Source of the DNA: Mucor racemosus | Lineage: Eukaryota; Mucoromycota; Mucoromycetes; Mucorales; Mucoraceae | Reading direction: 5' to 3' | DNA length: 64,000 bases | NCBI GenBank assembly: GCA_027405735.1 | Contig: JAPEHQ010000012.1 | Coordinates: forward strand, 558,001-622,000 | Part shown: positions 32,157-43,242 of the stretch, piece by piece | Position numbering within the stretch: position 1 is the stretch's first letter | Layout of the letters: the number at the start of each line of letters is the position of its first letter | Notes under the pieces: generated by a model | The model's input: the letters and a program-made list of their open reading frames with translations, nothing else | Told to the model about the DNA's origin: nothing | The model's database searches: none | Translations under genes and position numbers: made by a program

Positions 32157-32416
32157 ATGTTTATGCCTCAAGTAAGAAACAACTAGACTAAATTGATAAA
32201 TTATTGACTAATTTAAATTTTGATAGCAACCTCAACTTACTCCCGAGCAAAAGCTTATGCTTCGTCAACGTACAGTTGCTACTGTTTCCAATTTTGCTCT
32301 CGTTGTTTTAGCTATTCGTGCCGGTAAAGTATAATAAAACAAGTTTTTTTATGGAGATAAAACTAACATTATAAATAGCTCCTTTTGCTCTTGAACAAGC
32401 CAAGAAGTTATTCTAA
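32157..32416 (+). CDS. TOM5: Tom5-like subunit of the mitochondrial outer-membrane translocase (49 aa)
   Basis: Three tiny exons: 32157-32171, 32227-32323, 32379-32416. The introns are 55 nt each with GTAAGA/GTAAAG donors and TAG acceptors. The joined frame is 49 codons plus stop. The product begins MF, has a soluble N-terminus with LTPEQK, then one predicted tail-anchor helix (TVSNFALVVLAIRAAPFAL) and a short basic end, KKLF. This matches the Tom5 plan, including the R-(A/V)-x-PF motif after the helix as in animal TOMM5. Tom5 links receptors to the Tom40 channel. The sequence is too short for certainty, but layout and length agree. Confidence 0.72.
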
Positions 32417-32840
32417 GATATATACAAAATTCTATACAACCAAAAAAAAAATGCTCCTATTTTACAAACATTTATACATACTTTCTCTCTCGCTTTTTGT
32501 AATATTTACCAACAATCAAAATAAAATAGGTTTAATCTAGACACATGTACGAATAACATTTTGTGAAAATGGGATAGTGTAAATATAAATGATGAAATTT
32601 CACTAGTAATTTCAGCCCTAACTGTAGCAATTTATGGATTATTATAAATTGCCTGTTTATGTGTGATTGAAGGGAGTTTTTTTTTTTTTTTGGCATCATT
32701 GCACAACAGGGAGGAATTTACAACAAGAAATTTCAATAGATAAACAACATCTTTCTTTTTGTTTTATCTTTCATTTCTCATTTTATTTTACCCCACCTCC
32801 TGTCTTGAATATTTTTATATTTTGTATATAAAAACCACAT
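32417..32840. other. TOM5 3' region and promoter of the coiled-coil gene
   Basis: No gene seen. A T-rich leader precedes 32841 and a TATATAAAA element lies only about 10-15 bp before the ATG (around 32825-32833). Confidence 0.45.
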
Positions 32841-34642
32841 ATGTTTTCAAAATCTAAGCGATTTCCCGAAGGTAGTAATAGAATGATGAATAGACCTTGT
32901 ATCACTGAACTTGTTTTATTTCCTCCTCCTGTTTACTTTTCAGCTGGCAAAGATTATATTCCTGGTCCAGGTGAATATGAAGTATTGACAGAAGATTCAA
33001 GTCGTCATAAAAGATATGGGTTTTTAACTCAAACAAATCGATTTTCTGAAGGACCAGGTACTTGTGAAAAGCAGAATATAAAGTTTCATATATACTGTAC
33101 AATACATAACATTTTTTTTTTAGACCCGTCTACGTCAAGTGAATTTTATACTAATACTAATGAATCAACAACTACAAGTTTATCTATCTCATCTACTACA
33201 AGTTCAAATAGAACATCTGATGAAAATAATAATAATAATAATACTATTTCTCGTTCTTCACCAAGAAAATCTAGCATTAGTCCTACAGATACAATAAACC
33301 CTTTTGAAAAGTATAGATATGCGATGCAAAAGGAGATTGAGACCCTACAGACGAAAACCAGAAAAATGGATTCCACAATACAAACATTGGAAACTGAGAA
33401 GAATGATACAAAAGCCATATTACTTGATAAGGATTTAGAACTAGCTGATCTAAGATCCAAAAATGCTATGCTTCAAAAAACAGTTAGTATTTACAATACA
33501 AATCTTGAAACATAAACATTCTAAATTGTTCTCTCTTTCTCTGTCTCTCCCTTTTTATATAGATTCAACGTCAAGAAAAATCAACAAAAGCTGCACAATT
33601 GCAGAAAAAAGTCGAACAGTTAGAAGAAATGTTACAAAGCTCACAATTAGAACATGTTAAACGACTGCAAGAAAAAGATCAGACCATTGAAGCTATGCGT
33701 CTAGAAATCGATACTCACAAACAAAATGTGTGCGACCTAGAAAAGGCACAGCAATCAAACCAAGAAAAGCATACATTACTGGAGGCACAAATACATTCCC
33801 TGACGTCTCAAGTTTCGGAATCTCAAAGCAATGCAACACAACAGGATATGCAAATAACTGAATTAAAACATAAAATAGACTGCATGACCCAATCCATCTC
33901 CTCACTTGAGCAGCAACTCGAGACCCAAACTACCGAATCAGCCAATCTGAAGCAATTGAATCATGATTTAATGGATCGATTGCAAGCAGGACAAGAATTG
34001 ATTCAGCAGTTAGAATCTCGATTGGTCCTAAAAGATGAGGAAATCGATGCATTATTGAATACAATTGATGAACGCGATCGTGCACTGCAGGATAACGCAT
34101 CCATGATTGAAACCTTGGATCAAAGATTTAGTTTATACAGGGATTATATGGATACAACTGTAGTACCTCATTTAAGAAAACAAGCAAAGACAATCGAGCT
34201 ATTGCATATCAAAGAATTAAATGAATTATTAACTGAATTGCATGAAGCAAAGAGGTTCATGAATAAGCAGGCTCAATCGATGGATGTATTGAAATCAAGT
34301 GTTCACTGGTTAAACGTACAAAATACTCAACTAAAATCACTGATCAATAGCATGCGCCAAGAGCATAAAAATCAATGGTGCATGAATAAAAAGCATCACA
34401 ATGCTAAAAAACCTCTTAAAGAACAAGAACAAGAACAAGATGATGATACTATTTCATTTGCAAGTAAATCTACAGTATCTAATTATCAAGATAACTTGTC
34501 TGGTAATCGTATGTATAAGTTGATGTAATTCTCCCTATTTCATGTAAGCGTTACTAATTTTTCATGTATGTAAGCAGTTGATTCTTCCACTATCGTTTTG
34601 AATGACTCTGGATTTGGACTTCTTACAGAAGAAATTAAGTAA
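32841..34642 (+). CDS. SHIPPO/HMMR-N-like coiled-coil protein (502 aa)
   Basis: Five exons: 32841-32871, 32944-33057, 33124-33482, 33563-34502, 34578-34642. The total is 503 codons with stop. The last exon, 22 codons ending GFGLLTEEIK, follows an intron with a perfect TACTAAT branch site (34549-34555). The N-terminus, FPEAGKDYIPGPGEYEV then YGFLTQTNRFSEGP, has the P-G-P-x-x-Y SHIPPO pattern and resembles the start of animal HMMR/RHAMM. The rest (about 170-430) is a long heptad-rich coiled coil with many Q/E/L. HMMR and SHIPPO proteins associate with microtubules; a cytoskeletal role here is inference. Introns 1 (72 nt) and 2 (66 nt) are multiples of three and stop-free, so retention would also give a full protein. 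Confidence 0.7.
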
Positions 34643-35409
34643 TCAAAACACATACATTTCATGCATATATATACCTTTATCATTATCATAACTCTTTTTT
34701 GTATAATTATAATATATACCTTTATCTGATAAAAATTCATAACATTTACAAAAAATTGAAACACTGCAAAGCGATCCCAAATTTTTTTCCCTACATAAAA
34801 TAGTTTGTTTTTCTACGATGAGTGTATATATGAAAAGGACATACCTTATTTTAGTTTAAATTGCATTAAGGCACATTTATGATATGTATACTGTTGTCAC
34901 ATTCCTCCTTCTCGACCGTTCCTACTCCATACAGTTCGGACGTCGAATAAATCACAAAAATATCAATTTAAAGGATTTTTCTGTATATTTTTCACAGAAT
35001 AACACAAAGTATAGTTGTAATGAGCATAAAGATTATCATCTAAAGTATACATTAATGTTTTTTTTATTCTGAAATAACGTTGAATTATGTAGAGAGATCA
35101 TATCATTTTGAATAGGCACCTAACCTGGCCGAAATCAACCTCCCTAACTGTTCAAACGATATCTGTACATAATCCAAATGTAATAATTAATTATATTATG
35201 CTTTATCTTGATATTTATAGTCTCTGAATATATAAAATGATACAATAAAAAAGGTGGTAATCCTATATTAATGAATGCAGTTCATTTTTTCCTCAATTAC
35301 CATCACCCATCACAGCGTGATGATTTACTCCGCTACTGTCAAATGTTTGGTATTTTAGGATGAAAAGAAGTTTTTTTTTTTTTCTCTTTACTAAATCAAT
35401 ATTTTCTAT
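34643..35409. other. Intergenic region upstream of the SET gene
   Basis: No coding frame recognised. A T run of about 13 (35371-35383) lies in the leader of the SET gene. Confidence 0.45.
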
Positions 35410-36124
35410 ATGAGCAACAATTTATCCTACTTGCGAAATGTCAAAACTGTCCCTTCACCATCTGGATGGACACCCGAGACAAAATACATTGACAAACTCT
35501 TTTGGTCTCCTAATGTTCCTCTGGAATTGAGAGAATTATACCAACCATCAAACCCCAAAGTAAACGACTCACGACGTACGATTAATTTTATGAATGAGCA
35601 TGTAGACATGATTGGAAGTTTTCCCGGGATAAAAGATCAAAAACGTAATATCAAGATTAAACATATAACCGACAAGAATCATCCTTGTTGTGGAGCTTAT
35701 GGACTCATTGCAGCGCAAACATTACAACCAAAGCAATTAATTTTAGATTATTTGGGTGTTGTAGAATGTGCAGATAGTTATGAAGCTACTTCGGATTATG
35801 TGTTTAGATATGGTACAGACTTATCAATTGATGCTGGTCGATGTGGAAATGAAGCAAGATTTTGTAACGATTTTCGTGGTTGTGGACCTGAACCAAATGT
35901 ATGTTTTATGAATTATATGGATGAGAAAACAAAGCATATCAAAGTAGGCATTTTCGTAAATGGAAACCGTAAAATTAGAAAAGGAGATGAATTGGTAAGT
36001 TTGGTTTTTTTGCATGCTTAAATTCACTAATAAAAAGTTCATTTATGTATAGTTGGTATCTTATGGTAAATCATTTTGGGCACAACGAGGTATCGATATG
36101 AGTGGACAACAACACAAGAAATAA
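35410..36124 (+). CDS. SET-domain protein, probable protein-lysine methyltransferase (218 aa)
   Basis: Two exons: 35410-35994 and 36053-36124. The 58-nt intron has a GTAAGT donor, a CACTAAT branch and a TATAG acceptor, and the phase is 0. The C-terminal two thirds is a SET fold: CGAYGLIAAQTLQPKQLILD (first strands), SDYVFRYG, GRCGNEARFCNDFRG, FVNGNRKIRKGDELLVSYG and a final FWAQRG. The usual NHSC motif is replaced by NDF with a downstream C-G-P-E-P-N; the catalytic-type Tyr of the VSYG motif is supplied by exon 2. No pre-SET or post-SET cysteines, PHD or MYND finger were seen. The substrate cannot be read from sequence. The gene converges on ARPC3, 47 bp apart. Confidence 0.8.
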
Positions 36125-36171
36125 AAACATGTATACCCCCCACATTCAATAATTTTATTCACTTTGAATAC

Positions 36172-36893
36172 TTAAAGACTAAGGTTCATGAACTTTCTCT
36201 TGGAGAAACACATCCACCATTTACTTGGGTGTCCATCAATATAAATTCTATCGACTAATCTAACTACAAGTTCTTGACGAAGTTGTTGCATATATTGCTT
36301 CATTTGTTCTATAATTAAGTTGTTTAATATACACATTCCATTGCAAATCAACATATCTTTTTTTTTTACCAGTTTGAAATTTATCGGTAGGTGCTTGATA
36401 CATGGCATTCAAAGGAAATGCTGGATCACTGGGAATAGAAAAGTTGGATACAGCTAAAGTATTCAAAGTCTTGAGTGCTTCACCTTGAGGTGTTAACTTG
36501 TTGATAGAGCCAAGACATTGTGAGATGAATAAAATCAAATAAATAAGCACACGGTCAGCATTTCCCTTGATTTCAAAGTTACGGAAAAGACAGTTGGCAC
36601 GAAATAAATCAAGTGCTTCGTCAATAATATCCTCATTGTTGGGGTCAGCTATATATTCATATCGTGTTAACGCGCGCTATTGAACAGCTTAACAAATGGA
36701 ATAATAAACTCACCGAAAGGTGCATTTCCTCTGAATTTAGTCTTGATGGGTAATAAAAACATATTACCAACAGATTGGTAATCGCCTTCGTTGTATTGTG
36801 AGTGATAAGCCTAGTTACAGTAACAAAAAATGCATATATTCAAGTTAGTTGTGGTTGTTGTTTATTGATGTACAAGATACAACTTACGGGCAT
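36172..36893 (-). CDS. ARPC3: Arp2/3 complex subunit 3 (ARPC3/Arc18), 172 aa
   Basis: Four minus-strand exons: 36888-36893 (only ATGCCC), 36714-36810, 36370-36648 and 36172-36308. The introns are 77, 65 and 61 nt and the total is 172 codons plus stop. The protein reads MPAYHSQ..., then GNMFLLPIKTKFRG, DEALDLFRANCLFRNFEIKG, DRVLIYLILFISQCL, FSIPSDPAFPLNAMY and a C-terminal QQLRQEL...HPSKWWMCFSKRKFMN. These blocks follow the whole ARPC3 family, including the start MPAYHS and the PSKWW end. Length is close to the animal protein (178 aa). ARPC3 is part of the Arp2/3 complex that nucleates branched actin, used in fungi at endocytic patches. The intron 2 acceptor was placed at 36649 because the earlier TAG leads to a stop. 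Confidence 0.93.
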
Positions 36894-37315
36894 ATTAAAT
36901 ATTGAAATACTCTAACAAAGAAAATTAGATTATAGCGTTAATAAATACAATAAAAATGCTTGTTTTTTAAAAAAAAACTTACCAAGAAATTACTAGTTGT
37001 AAGTCTATTTAATGAGAAAAGTGTATTTTCTTTGCATCTCTCTCGCAAATGAAGCTCAAATGTGCGGTTACATTTGATTAACCGAAAGTGTTCAGTACGT
37101 CATTAAAATCAATTTGTTGTTAATTCATCATAGTGAGAGTGTATGTAGCTTTTTAAATCTTTCATTCATTATTAATAAACATCTTTGAGAGAGAAGATTC
37201 AAGATTCAATGTTTCATAATAGAGATACGGAATATCTAAATTATAAGATATTCTAGCTACTACATGGTAGATGTCATACTATTAGTTTCATCAAGACAGA
37301 ATGTGTATATAAAGC
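36894..37315. promoter_or_regulatory. Promoter region between ARPC3 and the F-box-like remnant
   Basis: The spacer between divergent genes. A TATATAAAG box lies at about 37305-37313, immediately upstream of the remnant's ATG. Nothing else was recognised. Confidence 0.4.
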
Positions 37316-38499
37316 ATGCATTTTAAAGCACAAAAGAGTCGGCATCTGTATATCAATTGTATATACAATGCGTATAATATGCATCCTCAAGACCTTGATT
37401 TAAAGGCAATATCGCTGTTACAAAAATGTGTCGCTTTAATTGTAAAATGTCGTTCCTTTTTAATTCGCAGAATACCAAGGCCTAATGCAAATCATGATAT
37501 ATACTTGGAATTACTCAAAACCTTTAATGGTACTTTGGACTACATGAAAGTAGGTGATTATACGAATACTCAATCAATTCAATTCCTCTTGAATCACCTC
37601 AACAATCTCAAACGATTGATTTTTCTTCGCCTGGATTTGAAAGATAATCCTGGAATTTTCAATATTGATGAATTACTAAAGAAACTACATTGTATTGAGA
37701 CGTTGGAAATGAATATAAAATTGATGGATAATTACATCCCAAAAAGAAAAAAAAATGAGTGTTTTTTTGAAGCAAAATGTAAAAGAAAACGAAATTATGA
37801 AAATGATAATTATCGCATAAGCGGGTTACCGGGAATACAAGTATAATTGCAATTTGCTTCAATACGTTATAGATAAATACCCCAAATTAGAAGAAATACA
37901 CTTTATGATGCCAGAGGTCAACGCTGATTTTTTTTTATCAGACAATTAAAAATATCTCGATTTTACTATTGAAGCTGGTAGTTGCAGTAATGCAGAAGAT
38001 TTGTGGACACTTAGCTACTTATACAAGAACACAACCAACAATGTTACAATCAAGTATGCAATAATTGAAGAAAATTGCAATATGCAGCTTATTAAAAAGA
38101 TAGTATTCACCTAATAGATTTCCAGATTTTCCTTCCACCATCAGTTTCGCATAGTTTTATCAAGAAGCTTTTGTCAAGATTCCGTATTGATTCCTCAGAA
38201 ATAATTATGTTGAGCATCGATCTTTATTATCTTAAATACTCCTTCAACTATGGTAAAAAGTGGAGGTACCATTATTAAGAATTAGCAGCAAATCAATGGA
38301 TGCTAAAACTCGTGGATACAGTAACAGCTGTAGTATATATTTTGGAACGTTCAGCCCTTTTGGATCAATACTCATTGATTACAAGCATTTTTCCGGTTTC
38401 TTTATTTTCTTTAAGCAAAGGAAGGCAGATCTTGTGTTCAAATATGTTTTTTTTCTGTCGATACCTGGTCAAATAAAATTTGAAATTTCAAAAGATTGA
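37316..38499 (+). pseudogene. Decayed F-box/LRR-like protein gene
   Basis: An open frame from 37316 to 37846 has leucine-rich repeats typical of fungal F-box-like families (LNNLKRLIFLRLDLKDNPG, IDELLKKLHCIETLEM). The homologous reading then jumps one frame (…LLQYVIDKYPKLEEIHF…) and meets a TAA at 37947-37949. It resumes (…TIEAGSCSNAEDLWTLSYLY…) to a stop near 38112, after which only a short open piece (38260-38499) remains. At least one frameshift and several stops make it non-functional as read. No clear F-box helix was identified, so the family name is an inference from the repeat style. A possible C-terminal piece lies beyond the dispersed repeat at 39993-40126. Confidence 0.5.
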
Positions 38500-38655
38500 A
38501 TTTTTATAATTTCCAATCTTCAGAATTGGAGCGTGCCCCTCTTTTCTATAACTAGCCTCATAATAAACACTTTTTAGCATATACCTTGGGCATTAATAAA
38601 CAGATATAAATTGGTCGCATTATGCTACCTATTCTTGAGTTTATTTTGTACCTCA

Positions 38656-39992
38656 CGAAAGACTCGAAAACGCGTAAAATTCATAGTTTTCTTCCTAAAA
38701 ACTGACTCTCATTTTTCATCCCTGCTCTACTTTTTTTCCCACTAAATAATGCATAGAAAAAATAATATACAAATGTACCTGAGATGTTCAACTTTAATCC
38801 CAAAATGAGTATCCAGAAATATCCTACCTTTTGCAGTTAATATTAATTTTTTAGTGCTAATGTTTCAGATTTTTACGCGTATTTCACTGCTAAAAGATTG
38901 AAAACTTTGAGGCTCCATATCTCCAAAACAAATTAAGCTATACTAAAACTTTTTAATAATAAAACTTACTTGTTTTGAAGTGCTCTATAACATATTTTTG
39001 TTTAAAAAATTTTGAGCACTTTTATTTTTTTTTCATTTTTTTAGCCTTTTTATTGTATATTTTAAAATACTCGTTAAATGCAGCATCCTTTTTTTAATAT
39101 GCATATCACTGCCCTCGTTGGGCTCTCTCGGACCCAATTTAGTTTTTTTTAAAAATATTGATTTTCCGTGGAGATATCCTCAAAAATGTGTACAAAAAGG
39201 TACGTCCATTTCTAGCGTCCATTTTCCCCTTGTATACCCTCATCCCAAATTCTGAATTTCAAAAAAATTTGGACAAAAATCTCGTTTTCTCCATCAAAAA
39301 TGCAGCTAAAAGGTTAAATAATAGCTCGATCAATAGATAATTTTGCTATGCATTATCTCCATTATTTAAATTTAAAATGTGCTTATGAAAAATGTTCTGT
39401 ATCGTCAAAAAACCTTCAAAATTTCAATTGCATTTTGCGCAAAATTATACGTGAAACATTTTTTTAAATTTTATATAGGTGTATGCAGAATTTAAAACTG
39501 TACAAAAACCATTTAATACGCTAGATCTACTTATTTTGCAGTTAACGAGCATTTAAACAATCTTGTTTTTTTCATCATTTTTGATCATTTTTTTTCAAAT
39601 CAATTTTGAAATCCCGTTACTATAGGGCTTAAGCTGTGGTGAGAATTATTATTTTGATTATCTCGACGAAAAATCAATATTTTTTGCTGAAACAAAAAAT
39701 ACAGAGTAGCATGGCCTTGGATCTACCTTGTGAATACAAAAAATTAACACCTTGATTTAGACGCTCAATTTTTTACAGTATATTTTAGGTAAAGTTTGGT
39801 TAACATTTGTCCAATGCATTAATTTTCTGAAATTAATATTTCCATTTTACAAGAGATATCAAAGGCTTATAAAGGGTGCATGCCTCTTTTGAAGGTTTTG
39901 CGTGATTCGACTCAATATTAAGCGAAAACATTTGAAAACTGTCGGTTTTCGAGGATATTAAGCAGCCAATTTTGAAGCCAATTTCATTTCTA
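38656..39992 (+). repeat. Dispersed ~1.3 kb repeat, copy 3
   Basis: A complete-looking copy from GACTCGAAAACGCG (38661) to AAGCCAATTTCATTTCTAAC (about 39992), collinear with copy 1 throughout. From about 39205 to 39720 it is almost identical to copy 4 (48240-48765), while upstream of that the two differ clearly. It lies inside or just downstream of the decayed F-box-like gene. Confidence 0.8.
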
Positions 39993-40126
39993 ACATTGAA
40001 ACACAAAATCCTATATCATTATCCACTACCATTGTAATTGAGACAGGCAATGATAATTTAAATTACATTCAATTGATTCAAGAATTATATACGTCGAGTG
40101 TAAAGCTTTATCTTTACTTTGTTTAG
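39993..40126 (+). pseudogene. Possible 3' piece of the F-box-like gene beyond the repeat
   Basis: A frame of about 43 codons directly after the repeat is open to a TAG (IETQNPISLSTTIVIETG…LIQELYTSS). Its composition resembles the remnant at 37316-38499, so the repeat may have inserted into that gene. The link is an inference; no alignment was possible. Confidence 0.3.
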
Positions 40127-40779
40127 ACTTTAATAACTATCTCATTGAAATGCGGTGGATTAATGACAAATTCAAGCATAATGCTCTCATTAAAGAATCA
40201 AAATATTTACAATAAAAAAGAATCAAGCTTTGAAAGAACGGTATGTAAAATAGTGCTATAATCTAATCAGAATAAAATAGGGAATGATACATTGAAAAGC
40301 GACATATTTGATATTGTATGCATGCAACAAAAAGTGTCCTGAACGATATTATAAAGGAGGAGATTACCAAATAATTTAGGATGAATTATTTACATTATAT
40401 TATGTGCATACATACGACAACTATCTATATTTGACAGTTCATTCTCACTAACACAAATATATGCATATAAAATATGGATATACCAATTATATAACTAATA
40501 ATTGGTACCACCCCAACCAAACTTTATTTCAAAGCATATGAAAATCACAATATTTCATTTTATACATGCACCATGTGGCATGCATGGTTTCATTACTATT
40601 GGGTGTAGATTCATCTTTTATTATTTTTCTGTAAAAATTAAAATCATAAATTGTGTGGTTGTATACAAGGACATTTCTATAACAAGAAAACTAAAGGTGG
40701 TATGTGCAAAACAAAGAGAGAAAGAAGGATTGGAAAGTAATTTGAATGGGGTATATATAAATACAATTTTTTTCTTTCT
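40127..40779. other. Intergenic stretch, nothing recognised
   Basis: AT-rich spacer between the F-box-like debris and the 3' end of the minus-strand bZIP gene. A 93-codon open frame at 40502-40783 has no recognisable similarity and runs over the bZIP stop. Confidence 0.45.
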
Positions 40780-42708
40780 TTAAACTGTAAATGAATGGGG
40801 TGCTATTCTAGGCATAGTTGCATTATTTATCATGGTCATAAATTGATCTATTGAATAAACACATCAAGAAAAGTTAGTATACTACTACCCTAATTACGAT
40901 ATAACAAACATACCTAATGGTAAATTACTATCCAATAAATTCAATTGTTCATGTTGATGTATTGATGATAAATTTTGATCCAGCATACTATCATCTTCAT
41001 CCTCATCCATAGCAAACATTTCCATACATTGTTGTTGATGGTGGATATCATCTAAATGTTGTTGATCATCTCTATGTAAGAATTCTTCATCTACAACTTG
41101 TTGAACTTGTTCCGCTTGCTCTTTTGTTGTAGGTTCAGGGAAATAGTCTGCATAGTGTTCACGTTCAATGTACATTTGCTTTCTTCGTGCCATCAAGTCA
41201 ATCATTTTTTTCCCCAAATTTACCATAATTTCCACTGCATTATCCATACGCTTATGCTTATGATTGGGACACAAGAACCAATAACGCTTAAAAAAGCTTG
41301 GAGGCACAAACCACGAGTCAGGGTTACCCAATTCTCCTCCAAGAAAAACGGAACTTTCGGCTAAATAGTCAAATAGATCATTGGCATTGTAAAAATCTTG
41401 AAACAAAATCATATGGTCTCTTAAAGCAGCTCCAGGAACAACATCGATACGCGTATCATGGCGAATCATTCGTTGTAATTCAGCTATAAAAGGAAAAAGA
41501 GTGTGAGTAAAAAATGAAGGATTTAAGCTTTTTTATGAAACAATGTATAACTTACTCGGTGTGAATAATGCTCTTGTGCTTGAGCTCAAGTTTTTAACAG
41601 TTCTCATTTGGTGAATGGCATCTAATGGTGTCATTGGAGGAAATATTTTCTTGTCATTAGAATGTACTGATGATGATGAAGAAGAAGAACTGTCATCTGT
41701 ATCCATATTGTTCACAAATTCAGTAACAGAACGAATTAAACCGGTCTTAGCATCAATCATTTTCTCTTCTTCTTCAACAGACTGTTCTTGTTGTTGTTCA
41801 GTAGTGGGAAAGTTATTTGATGAAGATGATGCATGATTTGTTGCACAAGGTTGCTGAAGATGAGTACCAACTAAATCCGTATTCAGTAATTGTTGAAAAA
41901 ATGGTGTTTCCAAATGATTAGCTAATTGAGGAGCAATTGATGATAATGTATCATTAATGTTGAAATCACTATTGCTGTTAGAGTGGTGGCTATTTGCTTG
42001 GCTTGCATTATCAAAATCAGAGACACAAGAGGAAGCACTAGGACTTGCAACAGAAGAAGAACAAGATGAGGATGATGATAAAGGACTTTGAGGAGGTTGA
42101 TCATCATCGACTAAATAGGAACTTGTAGTAGGAGATGAGCAAGATAAAATAGAAGATGGAGGTAGATCATTATCGCTCATTGTGTTATTTTCATTTTGTA
42201 ATTGATGGAAAGAAGATGCATGTTGATCAATGCTAATTATATTCAATTTCTTATCCAAAAATACTTCCAGTTGTTGAGGTACACCTTTAGTTTTTGAAAA
42301 AGTCAATTCATCAGAGCCAATATCATCCGTTACACCTGTATCCCAGAATTTTGGAACTTCGACTTGATTAGCAATACAAGCCATTTTTAAGGTTAAAGCA
42401 TAACCTTTCAAATAATTTGTTTCAAATTGCACTTCTTCCAATCTACGTTTTAAGCGACGAACCTCACCAAGTGCTTGATCGCGAGCATAGATACATCTTT
42501 TGACAGTAGATTCGGCTTCTCTCATCTCTCTTCGTTTTCTTTCACGGAATGCTCTTTGAGCAGCTCTATTTTGAGCTTTTCTTTGAGCAGGAGATGGTGG
42601 ATTGGGTTTTCTTCCAGGCTTTTTACGGGGTCTGATAGGGCGACCATTTTCGTCTAAATTACCCAATTCCAATTCAGGATCAAAATGCTCGAATGATATA
42701 TCTGACAT
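40780..42708 (-). CDS. bZIP transcription factor with DUF3425-like C-terminal domain, paralog 1 (596 aa)
   Basis: Three minus-strand exons: 41556-42708, 40914-41483, 40780-40847. The introns are 72 and 66 nt; the second has GTATGT and a perfect TACTAAC branch site. The basic region, QNRAAQRAFRERKRR (about 46-60), is of the fungal AP-1 type and is preceded by RKKPGRKPNPPSP. The leucine zipper follows to about 110. Residues about 386-480 carry a domain (RIDVVPGAALRDHMILFQD… WFVPPSFFKRYWFL) of the type annotated as DUF3425 in fungal bZIPs. The middle is Ser/Asn/Gln rich. The last exon adds 22 residues (DQFMTM…HSFTV). A likely TATA element lies about 120 bp upstream (about 42829-42840, minus strand). 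Targets are unknown. Confidence 0.88.
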
Positions 42709-43242
42709 AATATTATGTATGTAAAGAATGATTTAATTAAAGAAGAATTCAAGGAGATTTCAAAGGGGATAGAAGTAAAAGGAAAGAAAATAGAAAAAGA
42801 AAGGGGGTTGTAGAAATAACCCCCCCTTTTTATATATAAACTTACACAAAAAGTGATGGGGGGTCTTCGTATACAATGATTTCCCACTGTTAAAGGCTAA
42901 TAAATGTATAGTATTGATTTGTTTGATTGAATGTCGATCTAAATCATTTTCTAACATGTGGGGAACCCCATTCCTCTTTTCTCTGTTGAATCACATGTAA
43001 CACATTTTAAGTGAGTGATACGTAATGAAGAAATACTGAATACTATCCGTTGCCTCTTTTGGTTATATCAAAAAAGTGGATTATCCCTTTAATGAATTAA
43101 ATAAGAGTCTGTGAGTGTACATTATGAATGTAATATGTACTATAATAATAATAGAACGACGATTTGATACAGATATATAAATACAATGTGAATTCCTCTT
43201 TTTTTCCGTCTTTCTTTGTATCATTTACATATATAAATCATT
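42709..43242. promoter_or_regulatory. Divergent promoter region, bZIP 1 and GPI-anchored protein gene
   Basis: The 534-bp spacer is shared by two diverging genes. A TATATAAATA box (43174-43183) lies about 60 bp before the GPI-protein start. A minus-strand TATATAAAAAG lies about 120 bp before the bZIP start. ACATGT-type palindromes occur near 42954 and 42994. A shared regulatory region is possible but not shown. Confidence 0.45.

Noticed and set aside
36260..36550. Single-exon minus-strand reading through ARPC3 intron 3
   Set aside because: Reading through the intron loses the PSKWW C-terminus. Splicing 36370 to 36308 restores the whole ARPC3 family sequence.
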